Shown here: positions 34,221 to 44,267 of the stretch, one piece after another
Position numbering within the stretch: the stretch's first letter is position 1
Layout of the letters: each line of letters starts with the position of its first letter
Program-made: the position numbers and the translations under genes
Assembly (NCBI GenBank): GCA_947503835.1
Contig: CANNFM010000005.1
Location: 186,001-250,000 of the forward strand
Reading direction: 5' to 3'
Length of the DNA: 64,000 nucleotides
Source: an uncultured Aquimarina sp.
GTDB taxonomy: Bacteria > Bacteroidota > Bacteroidia > Flavobacteriales > Flavobacteriaceae
The notes under the pieces: generated by a model
What the model was told of the DNA's origin: nothing
Database searches by the model: none
The model's input: only the letters and a program-made list of their open reading frames with translations

Positions 34221-35945
34221 TTAGTATCCTGTATTTTGTTCGATAACACCTTTGCTTAAATCAATTACTGATTGAGGTATTGGAAAAACAGCATCTGTAT
34301 CGGTATACGTTGCTCCTGATAGATATCCACGAGTATTATCACCAGCCACATATGCATTTAATACTTCATTAGCTTTTCCTCTTCGCACGAGATCAAAAAA
34401 TCGATGTCCCTCAAGGGCCGTTTCTAAGCGATATTCGAATAAAATTGCTTTTTCTGCAAATGAAATATCAGGAAAACCTCCATTATCAGTATATAACCCA
34501 ATTACATAGTTGGCGGCATCTGTACCATCATCTCTTTTAACCCAACCTGCTGGATTGGCAGCTCTGGCTCGTACCCTATCGACATACATTGCAGCCATTG
34601 GTAAATCACCTTCATCAGCCGCAACTTCTGCTCTCCATAACAATACTTCAGAAAATCTAATGATATTAGTGTTAATTGCGTTTACTGTTGTTGCCCATCC
34701 GGTTGCAGTATTTACAGTACCTTGCTGATCTGCTCTGTACACTATTTTCTTAGAAACATAAGAACCACCATTTGCAGGATCCCTTGTCCAGGCTAATCCA
34801 GGGAAATCACCCCAACCATTAAAAGGAATTCCTTTTCTACCTACCGTCCAATCTAATCGCGGATCTAAGTTTCCTGGTTCAGGCACAAAAGATGCATCAT
34901 CAGGAAAACCACTTGCACTTGTGTCATTTGGATCTACATTATTGATATTAGTAGTATTGAATGTGTCTAATAAAGGCAATCCGTTAGCATCTGTTTTAAA
35001 TGCATTTACAAGATTGTGAGAGGGCTGGAAAAACCCACAACATCCAGCGCCAATAGGGCTATTGTGAGGGTGGTTCAGGATATCTCCATAATTTCCGTTA
35101 CTACTATCATTACTACCGTCATTTACTGCATATTGTACGGCAAAAACCGACTCAATACTATTGTTGGTATCTGCGTCAAAATTATCATGGAAGAACGTGT
35201 TTAACGAGTAGGGACCTTCATTTATCACTTTGTCTAGTAAAGGTTTAGCGGCATCATAATCTAATTGGTACATATGGGCTTTGGCTAAATAAGCTTGTGC
35301 ATTCCAATAACTAGCACCTCCAACGCGAAGGGTTTTATCCTCTGGTAAATTATCTATTGCAAACTGAAAATCTGCTTCTATGGCTGCCCATACATCTACT
35401 CCAATATTCGTGATACTTTCGGTAACCGTTTCGTCTACAAATGGAACATTACCCCATATTTTTTTGGCTTCAAAGTGATAATGTGCTCTAAGAAACCTGG
35501 CCTCTGCCATAAAAGCATTAGCCTCTTCTGCTGTTATTGTACCTGCCGCGACTCCATTAGCAATTGAATTTATAACTCCATTAGCTCTCGAGATTCCTTC
35601 AAAAACAGATACCCATTTGTAATCTACATACGAATTTTGAGGTGCTGCAGCATAGGTTTCAAACGCTGTAATTTCTGACTGGTCACCGGCATCACTTCCT
35701 TTATATGCATTATCTGCAGTTACCTCACCATACACCCAATTAGAAGGTGCTGCACGCCATACATTGGTATTGTCTCTATTGCCATCCAGCATAGCATATG
35801 TGGCAACTACTTGAGTTTCAATAAAAGCTGCATTTAGAGGCACTTCTTCGCCAGAGATTGCAGATTGAATAGGTACATTTAATTCATCTTCACAAGAAAA
35901 TAGTACTATGGTGAAAATGGTTATTATTGTTATTATTTTTTTCAT
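34221..35945 (-). CDS. SusD/RagB-family surface glycan-binding lipoprotein
   Basis: Outer-membrane SusD-type lipoprotein of 574 residues from the ATG at 35945, chosen because it begins MKKIITII with a lipobox LFSC (Cys18); an upstream in-frame start at 35978 would overlap susC. Family features: tetratricopeptide-like helices (AEANAFMAEARFLRAHYHFEAKKIWG), RFSEVLLWRAEVAADEGD and the C-terminal FEYRLETALEGHRFFDLVRRGKANEVLNAY. It lies 10 bp after SusC and would cap that transporter, binding mannan chains or oligosaccharides on the cell surface. Confidence 0.95.
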   Translation of the reverse strand: MKKIITIITIFTIVLFSCEDELNVPIQSAISGEEVPLNAAFIETQVVATYAMLDGNRDNTNVWRAAPSNWVYGEVTADNAYKGSDAGDQSEITAFETYAAAPQNSYVDYKWVSVFEGISRANGVINSIANGVAAGTITAEEANAFMAEARFLRAHYHFEAKKIWGNVPFVDETVTESITNIGVDVWAAIEADFQFAIDNLPEDKTLRVGGASYWNAQAYLAKAHMYQLDYDAAKPLLDKVINEGPYSLNTFFHDNFDADTNNSIESVFAVQYAVNDGSNDSSNGNYGDILNHPHNSPIGAGCCGFFQPSHNLVNAFKTDANGLPLLDTFNTTNINNVDPNDTSASGFPDDASFVPEPGNLDPRLDWTVGRKGIPFNGWGDFPGLAWTRDPANGGSYVSKKIVYRADQQGTVNTATGWATTVNAINTNIIRFSEVLLWRAEVAADEGDLPMAAMYVDRVRARAANPAGWVKRDDGTDAANYVIGLYTDNGGFPDISFAEKAILFEYRLETALEGHRFFDLVRRGKANEVLNAYVAGDNTRGYLSGATYTDTDAVFPIPQSVIDLSKGVIEQNTGY

Positions 35946-35955
35946 GACTATTTTT

Positions 35956-38900
35956 TTAAAATGAAACATTAAAGCCAAATATTACGGATCTATTTATTGG
36001 GTATACACCACTATCTACCCCAATGGTTAGGTTCGGGTTCGTATCTCCTACATTTCTCAAATTCACTTCGGGATCGAGTCCTGTATAATCGGTAAGCGTT
36101 ATTAAATTTCTTCCCTGTAGGTACCATCTGATTTTTTGAACCCCAAGTTTTTCTGATATTCCATCGGGTAATGAATATCCTATTACGATATTCTTCAAAC
36201 GCACATAGGAGCCATCTTCTATATAATAGGTTGATGGTGCAGATTCTGCCAAAATTATATCTGCATCATTTGTTAATGCTGGCAATCCATTTTGAGTTAC
36301 ATAATCAACGCTTTTTGCACCAGGAAAAGTATTAAAATCAGTAAAAAACTTCATGAAATTGTATAAGTCATTACCTTGCGATCCTTGTACTAAAAGAGAG
36401 AAATCAAAATTCTTATATTCTCCACTAAAATTTACACCATACGTAAAGTCTGGGTGAGGGTTACCAATAAATTGTTGTTCTCCATTATTTGCAAATTGCA
36501 TTCTGCCATCTGGTCCAATTCCTGTAAAAACTTTACCATAAAAGGAAGCCAATGGATGCCCTGCCTGTGTTCTATTTGGAAGTTGATCTCTTACTCTATC
36601 TCCTTGGATAAAAGTATTAGGATTTTCTTCATCTAAAAATATGACTTCATTTTTATACGCCGAAATGTTGAATCCTAGATTATATTGAAATCTTGATTGA
36701 CCTGAATTACTGTACCCTAAGCTTGCATCAAAACCTTTATTGTTCATTTCTCCCAGGTTTTCGGTTTTTCCATTGTTTTGACCAAACACAGTTGGATCAT
36801 CAGGAACAAATAATAACATGTCCTCTGTTGTAGCGTCGTAATACTCAAAATTAAAGTTTAGTGTATTAAATAATTTCGAAGAAATCCCTATATTAAGAGT
36901 GGTTGTGGTTTCCCATTCTAAATCTGGATTTCCTCTAGAGCCTAATCCATATCCAACTGCAGAAGCTTCGTTACCTGTAGGGTATGCAAAGAAATCTGTA
37001 TCTGCAGAAAAGGTATCTGCTGTAGAATTTGCTTCAATAGATCCATCATTTGCCGTAATACCATATCCAACTTTTAACATTAGATCATTAAAAACATCCG
37101 AATTTTCAAGAAAACTCTCATTGCTTATTCTCCATCCTGCGCTAAACGAAGGAAAAATACCATCTCTATTTTCCTTGGTAAATAAAGAAGAACTATCATA
37201 ACGCACCGTTGCACTAAATAAATATCGATCTTTAAATTTATAATCTGCTTTAGCAAAAGCCGAAAAATATGAGGAGATGAACCCATCGCCAGATCCTCCA
37301 TATGTAGTTGTTCCCAAATCGAGATAACGTATACCTTCAACATCATCAAAGATAAACCCACCTCTATTTGCACTAAAATCTCTAAATCTTTGCTTATTGA
37401 ATTCTGTTCCGGCTAATATGTTTATATCGTGATCAGCAACAACCTTTTTATAGGTTAAAGTATTAAACCATGTGTATGTTGTTCCAAATGAAGAAGATTC
37501 TGTTAAAAGGTTATTGGTGGGTGCTTCACCTTCTACAGAGGCAGGTTCAAAATTGGTTGTATTTATTGACTCGAGATCAAATCCTAAATTAGATTTAAAA
37601 GTTAAGTCTTCTAAAATATCAAACTCTCCATAAAAGTTACCCAATGTACGCAGTGTAAGAATGGAATTGTCTTTATTTCTATCTGCTATTGCTATTGGGT
37701 TTTTTCCGTTCCCTAATCCACCTACTCCTGATCCGGCAAAATTACCACCTACATCTCTTACTGGTATAAGTGGGTTAATTCGATACAGCGATGCGATTGT
37801 GCCATCATTAACATCCACTCCAGGAGGAATCCCTTGTTCTGCATAGGATATAGTAACATTTTCTCCTATTCTAAATTTATCTGTAATGTTAAAAGATGAA
37901 TTAGTACGTAATGTGTATCTTGAAAAATTGGTTTCATAAGCAACACCTTCTTGATCTAAAGCACTAAGTGACATAAATGCGCGAGAATTTTCTGTACCTC
38001 CCGATGCACTTATATTGAAGTTTTTTATGATTGCAGCATTAAAATATTCATCAAACCAATCGGTTCCGGCGGGATTTGCTCTAGTGATCCTATTACCAGG
38101 AAAACTATACGTGCTTTCATCTGCGGTTTGTGCTCCTTGAGGAAACAAATAGACTGGGATGACAGGGTTTGCACCACTTCCATATTGTTGATTACTTGGT
38201 GTCTCCCCATCATTTGCTGCAGCTTGCCATATGGCATCGGCCAATTGTTGTGGTGATGCTAAATCAGGAAATACCGAGCTAGGAATAAAATCTACTCCTA
38301 CATATGCATTAGCAGAAAAATCGATTTTTGAATTTCTCTTTCCTCTCTTGGTGGTAATAATAATAACACCATTTGCAGCTCTATTACCATATATTGCTGC
38401 CGAGGATGCATCTTTTAGAACCTGAACAGATTCAATATCATTAGGGTTGATATCGGTTAGACCTGCTCCGGTTGGGGTTCCATCGATAATATATAGTGGA
38501 TCATTTCCATTAATAGTACCATATCCACGAATACGCACTATGGCACCTTGTCCGGGTCCTCCTTGATTTCCGACAACAACTCCAGAACTTTGCCCTTGTA
38601 ATGCTTCTTCTACATTTAAGGGAGAAGTAGCGTCTAGATCTTCAGCTTGTATCACCGAAACCGAACCAGTAATATCACGGGTGTTTTGGGTAGAATACCC
38701 AGTTACTACTACTTCGGCTAATGAACTAGCTTCTTCGGGCATTATGACATTTATCGTACTTTGATCTCCTACAAGAATAGTTTGTGCACTAAATCCTAGT
38801 GAACTAAAAACCAAGGTCTCTGTATTTGATACTTCGATAGTATAATTACCATCAAAATCTGTAGTAGTACCACGTGTGGTACCCTCTACAATGACATTGG

Positions 38901-39021
38901 CTCCTAGAACTGGGGTGCCTCTCTCGTCTGTTACGGTACCAGTCACTGTTTTTACTTGTGACCAGCTTAATTGCACTATTCCTAATAGTAGTGCGATTAA
39001 TAAAAGTTTAGTGTTTGACAT
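35956..39021 (-). CDS. SusC/RagA-family TonB-dependent transporter
   Basis: Outer-membrane TonB-dependent glycan importer, 1021 residues. After a signal peptide ending near QLSWSQ come a carboxypeptidase-regulatory-like domain (25-110, TVTDERGTPVLGANVIVEGT), a plug with VVVTGYS...IRGYGTINGNDPLYIIDG (115-230) and a beta barrel ending NRSVIFGFNVSF, the last residue being aromatic Phe as in outer-membrane barrels. It is 24 bp downstream of the epimerase gene and 10 bp upstream of susD, placing it inside the mannan operon rather than at the head. Substrate is inferred to be a beta-mannan oligosaccharide. Confidence 0.97.
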   Translation of the reverse strand: MSNTKLLLIALLLGIVQLSWSQVKTVTGTVTDERGTPVLGANVIVEGTTRGTTTDFDGNYTIEVSNTETLVFSSLGFSAQTILVGDQSTINVIMPEEASSLAEVVVTGYSTQNTRDITGSVSVIQAEDLDATSPLNVEEALQGQSSGVVVGNQGGPGQGAIVRIRGYGTINGNDPLYIIDGTPTGAGLTDINPNDIESVQVLKDASSAAIYGNRAANGVIIITTKRGKRNSKIDFSANAYVGVDFIPSSVFPDLASPQQLADAIWQAAANDGETPSNQQYGSGANPVIPVYLFPQGAQTADESTYSFPGNRITRANPAGTDWFDEYFNAAIIKNFNISASGGTENSRAFMSLSALDQEGVAYETNFSRYTLRTNSSFNITDKFRIGENVTISYAEQGIPPGVDVNDGTIASLYRINPLIPVRDVGGNFAGSGVGGLGNGKNPIAIADRNKDNSILTLRTLGNFYGEFDILEDLTFKSNLGFDLESINTTNFEPASVEGEAPTNNLLTESSSFGTTYTWFNTLTYKKVVADHDINILAGTEFNKQRFRDFSANRGGFIFDDVEGIRYLDLGTTTYGGSGDGFISSYFSAFAKADYKFKDRYLFSATVRYDSSSLFTKENRDGIFPSFSAGWRISNESFLENSDVFNDLMLKVGYGITANDGSIEANSTADTFSADTDFFAYPTGNEASAVGYGLGSRGNPDLEWETTTTLNIGISSKLFNTLNFNFEYYDATTEDMLLFVPDDPTVFGQNNGKTENLGEMNNKGFDASLGYSNSGQSRFQYNLGFNISAYKNEVIFLDEENPNTFIQGDRVRDQLPNRTQAGHPLASFYGKVFTGIGPDGRMQFANNGEQQFIGNPHPDFTYGVNFSGEYKNFDFSLLVQGSQGNDLYNFMKFFTDFNTFPGAKSVDYVTQNGLPALTNDADIILAESAPSTYYIEDGSYVRLKNIVIGYSLPDGISEKLGVQKIRWYLQGRNLITLTDYTGLDPEVNLRNVGDTNPNLTIGVDSGVYPINRSVIFGFNVSF

Positions 39022-39045
39022 AAAATGTATGTTTTGTTAATTAAT

Positions 39046-40272
39046 TTATAGGCCAGCATTTGATTTGAGCGTTTTTCTATCTGTATATAGATGTAGCTGC
39101 TTTATAATCTCTATACAGGTTCTACTATTATGATAAGGACATTTCCACGGTCCTATTTTGTTTTCATCTGGGTAAGGAATTCCTTCACGGTTTACTCTAA
39201 AAAACCATTCTCCTTTTGTGTTGTCTATAATCTTGTTACGTATAAAATTCCATATCTGTTTTGCTGTTGATCGATATTTTTCTTCGGTTGTTATTTGCCA
39301 AACATATAGTAGACCAACTACGGCCTCTGCTTGAGGCCACCAATGTTTGTCATAATCGATTTCATTTGTTTGTAAATTAATTGCATTCAGTACTCCAAAA
39401 TCTTTGTCCAAAGCTTCTTTTAAGAAAGTATCTGCAATTTTAATCGATAAGGCTTCAGTCTTTTTGATGTAGTTAGTGTCATTTAGCGTTCTTGCAGCAT
39501 GTATTAGTAGCCATGCTGTTTCTATATCATGCCCAAAGGATGCTTCTTGAGATAGCTTTTTCCAATCTTTAGAAAAGAAAAGTGTAAAATGACCATTTTC
39601 TGAAATGAATTTTTCTAAGAATAACTCAATAAGTCCTTTTAAGGCACTTCCTACTTTAGGGTTGTTATTCACTTCGAAAAGTGTAGTATACGCTTCTAAA
39701 ATATGTAGGTGGGTATTCATTGTTTTTGGAGCATTAAGATCTTTATTACTCAATCGCATATCTTCGATTAGTTTCCAATCTTTATCAAAAGCCTCTATAT
39801 ATCCTCCAAGTTTTTTATCTTTTGTTTTTGCTTCTAATACTTCAAACAATTCAAGAGCCCAAGACAAAGCTTCTTCGTTTTTAGAGTATTTGTAATATTC
39901 AGAAAGTGCATAGATTGTAAACGCTTGTGCGTATGTTTGTTTTCTTTTTGTAAGAGGTTCACCCAAGTGATTTACTTCCCAAAAAACACCTTTGTTAGTA
40001 CCATCTTGAAAGTACTCTCGTAAATAATTATATGCTCGATTAGCTTCAATTAAATAGTTATCATTTTGGTAATGATTTGAAGCTGCAGAAAACGTCCAAA
40101 GGATTCTGGAATTTAGTATAATTCCTTTGGGCGATTTCTCTACAACCTCATTGAAATGGTTGATTCTTCCGACAAAACCACCATATTGTTGATCAATAGA
40201 ATTCTTTGTCCAATAGTTTAGAATATTGGCTAATTCATGTGTTACACTATTTGCGAATTCCTGATCTGTCAT
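39046..40272 (-). CDS. Cellobiose/mannobiose 2-epimerase (AGE family)
   Basis: Cytoplasmic (alpha/alpha)6-barrel epimerase, 408 residues. Expected catalytic residues of cellobiose 2-epimerases are in place: His248 and Glu251 in FGHDIETAWLL and His381 in KCPYHNSRT, with the NTHLH segment (186-190) and HWWPQAEAV. It converts the reducing-end mannose of mannobiose to glucose, giving mannosyl-glucose for the adjoining GH130 enzyme. The start codon overlaps the GH130 stop (TAATG). The gene pair with GH130 and a GPH transporter reproduces the mannan catabolic set known in Bacteroides fragilis. Confidence 0.92.
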   Translation of the reverse strand: MTDQEFANSVTHELANILNYWTKNSIDQQYGGFVGRINHFNEVVEKSPKGIILNSRILWTFSAASNHYQNDNYLIEANRAYNYLREYFQDGTNKGVFWEVNHLGEPLTKRKQTYAQAFTIYALSEYYKYSKNEEALSWALELFEVLEAKTKDKKLGGYIEAFDKDWKLIEDMRLSNKDLNAPKTMNTHLHILEAYTTLFEVNNNPKVGSALKGLIELFLEKFISENGHFTLFFSKDWKKLSQEASFGHDIETAWLLIHAARTLNDTNYIKKTEALSIKIADTFLKEALDKDFGVLNAINLQTNEIDYDKHWWPQAEAVVGLLYVWQITTEEKYRSTAKQIWNFIRNKIIDNTKGEWFFRVNREGIPYPDENKIGPWKCPYHNSRTCIEIIKQLHLYTDRKTLKSNAGL

Positions 40273-41462
40273 TAGTATAATCCTTTATTTTTTTCAATTA
40301 ATTGATTGATAGTTTCTACAGATCCTTTGCTAGAGAATTTATCTTCGGGAGTATGAATACAATAATCCACTAATTTTTCGACAGAAGATATTGCTACATG
40401 CATGCGTACATCTGATGATGCGTAATAAATAAATACGGTTCCGTCTGGATCTTCGATCCAACCGTTCGAAAACAAAACATTACCTACATCTCCTATAATT
40501 TCTTTATCATCTGGCGCCATAAAATAGCCTCCTGGGCGATAAATTGTTTTACTGATATCATTTAAATCGGTCATGAATAGGTATAATACGTAGCGTAAAC
40601 CTGCAGCTGTATTTCGTACTCCATGAGCTAGATGTAACCAGCCTTTTTTTGTTTTTATTGGTGCTGGACCTAAACCATTTTTTAATTCATAAACAGTATG
40701 AAATGCTTTGTTGAAAATTACTTCCTCTTTTTTAATGATCGCTTTTTCCATAGAATCTGTAAACCCTAATCCGATTCCTCCACCGGCGCCAGTTTCGATA
40801 AATCCGTCTTGTGGTCTCGTGTATAAAGCATATTGACCATTAACAAATTCTGGATGTAATACTACATTACGTTGCTGATTAGAAGGAGTAATAAGGTCTG
40901 GAAGCCGTTCCCAATGAATAAGATCTTTGGTACGCGCAATTCCTGCATTTGCTATGGCAGATGAAACATCACCCGGTTTTGCCTTAGGGTCTTTTCGTTC
41001 TGTACAGAAAATACCGTAGATCCAGCCATCTTCATGAGCAACAAGTCGCATATCATAAATATTAACATCCGGGTCTTCGGTTTCAGGCATTACAATGGGT
41101 TTCTCCCAAAACCTAAAATTATCTACACCATTTAGGCTTTCGGCAATTGCAAAGAAAGATTTTCTATCATACCCTTCTACTCGTACGCATAACAGGTAGC
41201 GATCTTTCCATTTTATTGCACCCGCATTAAAGGTGGCGTTTATTCCAATTCGTTCTATTTTAAGAGGGTTTGTTTTGGTATTTAAATCATACCGCCAATG
41301 CAAAGGAGTATGAGCTGCCGTAAGAATAGGAAATTCATACCTTTTATATATCCCATTATGATTTGATGATGGGGTATTTTTTCGGCATAATAATGCTTCA
41401 TGTTCTTCGAAAAGGTTTTCAAAAACAGCTATCTTTGGTTGTAGACTTCCGTTGTCAATCAT
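40272..41462 (-). CDS. GH130 4-O-beta-D-mannosyl-D-glucose phosphorylase
   Basis: Inverting phosphorylase that splits Man-beta-1,4-Glc with phosphate into mannose-1-phosphate and glucose, 396 residues, cytoplasmic. The N-terminal NGIYKRYEFPILTAAHTPLHWRYDLN segment is characteristic of GH130 subfamily 1. The catalytic Asp lies in EDPDVNIYDMRL (about 129-140), and phosphate-binding Arg and His residues such as RNVVLHPEFVNGQYALYTRPQ follow. It is 15 bp after the GPH transporter and overlaps the epimerase start by one base. The mannobiose-to-mannosylglucose route with the epimerase is well established. Confidence 0.95.
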   Translation of the reverse strand: MIDNGSLQPKIAVFENLFEEHEALLCRKNTPSSNHNGIYKRYEFPILTAAHTPLHWRYDLNTKTNPLKIERIGINATFNAGAIKWKDRYLLCVRVEGYDRKSFFAIAESLNGVDNFRFWEKPIVMPETEDPDVNIYDMRLVAHEDGWIYGIFCTERKDPKAKPGDVSSAIANAGIARTKDLIHWERLPDLITPSNQQRNVVLHPEFVNGQYALYTRPQDGFIETGAGGGIGLGFTDSMEKAIIKKEEVIFNKAFHTVYELKNGLGPAPIKTKKGWLHLAHGVRNTAAGLRYVLYLFMTDLNDISKTIYRPGGYFMAPDDKEIIGDVGNVLFSNGWIEDPDGTVFIYYASSDVRMHVAISSVEKLVDYCIHTPEDKFSSKGSVETINQLIEKNKGLY

Positions 41463-41477
41463 TTGATTACTTTATTA

Positions 41478-42887
41478 TTAGATTTCTTTATCTCTTCTCT
41501 CTGTTAATTCTTTATTTACTTTAAACATCAATGGATCATCCAGTTTGTAAAACCATATGAATAATGCTGAAAGTAATGCGCCAATAGCCGGCATAAAACT
41601 GAGCATTATACGAATACCAGTTTTTGCTTCTTCTGTTTGTATTGTATTTGCTTCAAATCCATAAAATGCTAGCATCCATCCTGTGATTGCACCACCAAGT
41701 GTCCAACCCATTTTTTGAGACATTGATGAAGATGAAAATATGAGTCCGGTAGCTCTACGTCCGGTTTTCCATTCAGAAAAATCAGCAATATCAGCATACA
41801 TAGACCATAACAATGGAAAAATGATTCCTGCACAGACGCTAATTAAAAACTGGAAAATGAATATTAGAGCTAAGTCATTTTCCTTAAACCAGAAAAAGAT
41901 GCAACTCAATATGGTGGCAATGCACATGGCAGAAAAGAAGGTGTTTTTCTTTCCGATTTTATCTGAAACTATTTTTGCCATTAATACACCTACAATATTT
42001 GCAATTTGCCCAAGAACAAGATATAGTGTACTGAAGGTTATAGAAATCTTAAAAATTGGAATTATAAATGCTTCTTGATTTTCGAAGTAATACTTAAAAT
42101 AATAAATTGCTGAACCATCGCGTAGAGAATTAAAAATTAAAGAACACACGCCAGCTCCTAACAGAATAAACCAAGGTTTATTGGTGGCTAAGTTCTTTAA
42201 ATCTGCTTTTAAAGATGTTTTTTGCTCTTTTGGAGGTGTTATTCTTTCTTTGGTAAAATAAAAAGTTCCTAAAAAGAAGGCTATGGCTATTATAGAAAAT
42301 ACAATCATTGTAAGTTGCCATCCTTTTTGAGGATTTACTATGTCTGTACTTGTTTTGCTGAAAAAGTCCACCAGCGGCTCTGCTAATGCTAAAACCAGTA
42401 TGCTACCGGCAAAAGCAAAAATAAACCTATACGTTGCTAGTGAGGTTCTGTCTTTAAGATCAGATGTCATAACACCTAATAGAGAAGCATAGGGTACGTT
42501 GATAGCTGTATACACTATCATCATTAGAGAATAGGTGACATAAGCGTACACAATTTTGCCAGTCATACTAAGATCGGGAGTAGTGAATGTAAGTACCCCA
42601 ACAATCCCAAAAGGAATAGCTATCCAAAGTAAGTAGGGTCTAAACTTTCCCCATTTGGTGTTTGTTCTGTCTGCTATAATCCCCATAATAGGATCATTAG
42701 CCCCATCAAAAACTCTGGTGATTAAAAACATTGTCCCTACAACTGCAGCAGAAATACCAAAGACATCTGTGTAGAAAAAAAGTAAGTATACAGAGAACAT
42801 TTTCCAAAACATAGAGGATGCAAAGTCTCCAAAACCATATCCTACTTTTTCTTTAAGTTTTAATTTTTGTATTTGTGACTTCCCCAT
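41478..42887 (-). CDS. GPH-family (MelB-like) sugar:cation symporter
   Basis: Inner-membrane transporter of 469 residues with 12 predicted helices. The N-terminal signature [19 protein letters not shown]...YTDVFGIS and [24 protein letters not shown] are typical of the glycoside-pentoside-hexuronide family, including the cation-site Asp. It sits between the GH26 mannanase and GH130 phosphorylase, the place of the mannobiose transporter in Bacteroides, so mannobiose import is the likely role. Spacings of 32 and 15 bp support co-transcription. Confidence 0.92.
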   Translation of the reverse strand: MGKSQIQKLKLKEKVGYGFGDFASSMFWKMFSVYLLFFYTDVFGISAAVVGTMFLITRVFDGANDPIMGIIADRTNTKWGKFRPYLLWIAIPFGIVGVLTFTTPDLSMTGKIVYAYVTYSLMMIVYTAINVPYASLLGVMTSDLKDRTSLATYRFIFAFAGSILVLALAEPLVDFFSKTSTDIVNPQKGWQLTMIVFSIIAIAFFLGTFYFTKERITPPKEQKTSLKADLKNLATNKPWFILLGAGVCSLIFNSLRDGSAIYYFKYYFENQEAFIIPIFKISITFSTLYLVLGQIANIVGVLMAKIVSDKIGKKNTFFSAMCIATILSCIFFWFKENDLALIFIFQFLISVCAGIIFPLLWSMYADIADFSEWKTGRRATGLIFSSSSMSQKMGWTLGGAITGWMLAFYGFEANTIQTEEAKTGIRIMLSFMPAIGALLSALFIWFYKLDDPLMFKVNKELTERRDKEI

Positions 42888-42919
42888 ATATTTTTAATAG
42901 TATTCTAACTTTTAGTCTC

Positions 42920-44074
42920 TTACCTAATTTTTTTAATATCTTCTAAAAACAAAACGTGTGGCAAATTCTTGAATGCTACAAAATCATTAGTATTTTCATG
43001 CCCTACATAAGGCACAAAATAATGACTTGGCCACGCATTTCTCCAGAATAATGCCCAAGAAATTCCAGAATTTGCAATATGTTTGTCTAATATCTTGGTC
43101 CACCAGTCATTAACAGGTATTTTATTAAGACCAGCTTCAGACAAGGCATAAGGTTTGTTTTTTTCGATTCCAATTTTCTTCAAGGTCGAAATATCTTTTT
43201 TTAGGGCTTCTACGAAATCTTCTGTAGTCGTATGTTGGTATATGTCAATCCCTAAAATATCTACATATTCATCGCCGGGATAATATTTTAGGTAGTCATC
43301 TTCTAGTTTTAGAGTGTTAGGAGAATATGCATACAAGATGTTATTGACTTTGTATTCTTTTAGTATTGTGACCGTCTCTCTCCATAATTGTATGTATTCT
43401 TGAGGACTACAGTTTCCTTCACCCCACCAAAACCAACTTCCGTTCATTTCATGAAAAGGTCTAAACACTACCGGGATTGAATTTCCCCAAGGTCCTTTAA
43501 GACGATTCATAAAATTAGCAACGTTTGAAAGCCAATCTTTATATTTATAATGAAGACGGCCTGTAGAGAGAATGTCTTTAACTGCGGGAATAGTATCCCA
43601 CGCACTTTTATTTGAAACTGGGTTATCTGGGTGCCAGCTTATCGTAATAATACCCCTGTTTTTATGAGCTTTACGAATAAGGGTTTTCATTAATTTGAAA
43701 TTAACTGTATCTAGATTAAAAGCATGCCCTAATTCGATATGTCCTATCTCAAACCCGTATACAGCCGGATGATCTCCGGTTACTTTATGAACATCACTTT
43801 GATACTGCTTACCATTGTTTTTCCATCCAATACCATATGCAGTAGCATCCTGATGTCCAAAAGCGTAGCCTTGCTTTGGTATTTCTTTAATTCTATTGAA
43901 TAAAAATTTAGTGTTTCGATTTGGCCGAGAGTCTACAAGAGCAACATCTTTTTTAATAAGAGCAGTATGTGATTTACATGATTGAGCAAATAATAATACT
44001 AATACTATTTTAGCAAAAATAATAGTAGATTTGTATTGTAATACGTGGAAATCTTGAATTCGGGTAATTAGCAT
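42920..44074 (-). CDS. GH26 beta-mannanase lipoprotein
   Basis: Retaining endo- or mannobiose-producing mannanase, 384 residues. Lipobox AQSC gives Cys33 after an unusually long N-terminal lead, so the true start might be somewhat downstream. Canonical mannanase motifs are present: ISWHPDNP, acid/base Glu209 in FRPFHEMNGSWFWWG with the preceding His, and nucleophile Glu313 in ALSEAGLN. This differs from the other three GH26 domains in the window, which lack the His-Glu pair. It heads the minus-strand operon, followed by the mannobiose transporter, and probably produces mannobiose in the periplasm. Confidence 0.93.
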   Translation of the reverse strand: MLITRIQDFHVLQYKSTIIFAKIVLVLLFAQSCKSHTALIKKDVALVDSRPNRNTKFLFNRIKEIPKQGYAFGHQDATAYGIGWKNNGKQYQSDVHKVTGDHPAVYGFEIGHIELGHAFNLDTVNFKLMKTLIRKAHKNRGIITISWHPDNPVSNKSAWDTIPAVKDILSTGRLHYKYKDWLSNVANFMNRLKGPWGNSIPVVFRPFHEMNGSWFWWGEGNCSPQEYIQLWRETVTILKEYKVNNILYAYSPNTLKLEDDYLKYYPGDEYVDILGIDIYQHTTTEDFVEALKKDISTLKKIGIEKNKPYALSEAGLNKIPVNDWWTKILDKHIANSGISWALFWRNAWPSHYFVPYVGHENTNDFVAFKNLPHVLFLEDIKKIR

Positions 44075-44198
44075 TCGTGAAAAATATTTTATAATTCTAG
44101 AATCTTAAAAATTTTTTAACTTTAATTTCGTATTATTGATAGATTTGCTTCATGATATTTTAAATTATGTTAAATTATTAATAATAACTTAACATATG

Positions 44199-44206
44199 CA
44201 AATGTA
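44199..44206 (-). promoter_or_regulatory. Possible -7 promoter box of the mannan operon
   Basis: Minus-strand TACATTTG fits TAnnTTTG in the 193-bp gap between the divergent GH26 and AraC genes, 125 bp upstream of the GH26 start. No clear -33 TTG is seen. I find no TAC array or LacI-type palindrome in this gap, so control by the adjacent AraC protein is more likely. Confidence 0.35.
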
Positions 44207-44267
44207 GTTTTTGATGCCTTTATAGATTAATACTATTTTATCATTTTATATACCAATTCTTACTACT

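Noticed and set aside
35946..35978. Longer start for the SusD gene.
   Set aside because: It would overlap susC and place residues before a clean lipoprotein signal peptide beginning MKKII.
44075..44267. A TAC array before the mannan operon.
   Set aside because: TAC tetramers occur there, but none are 11 bp apart.
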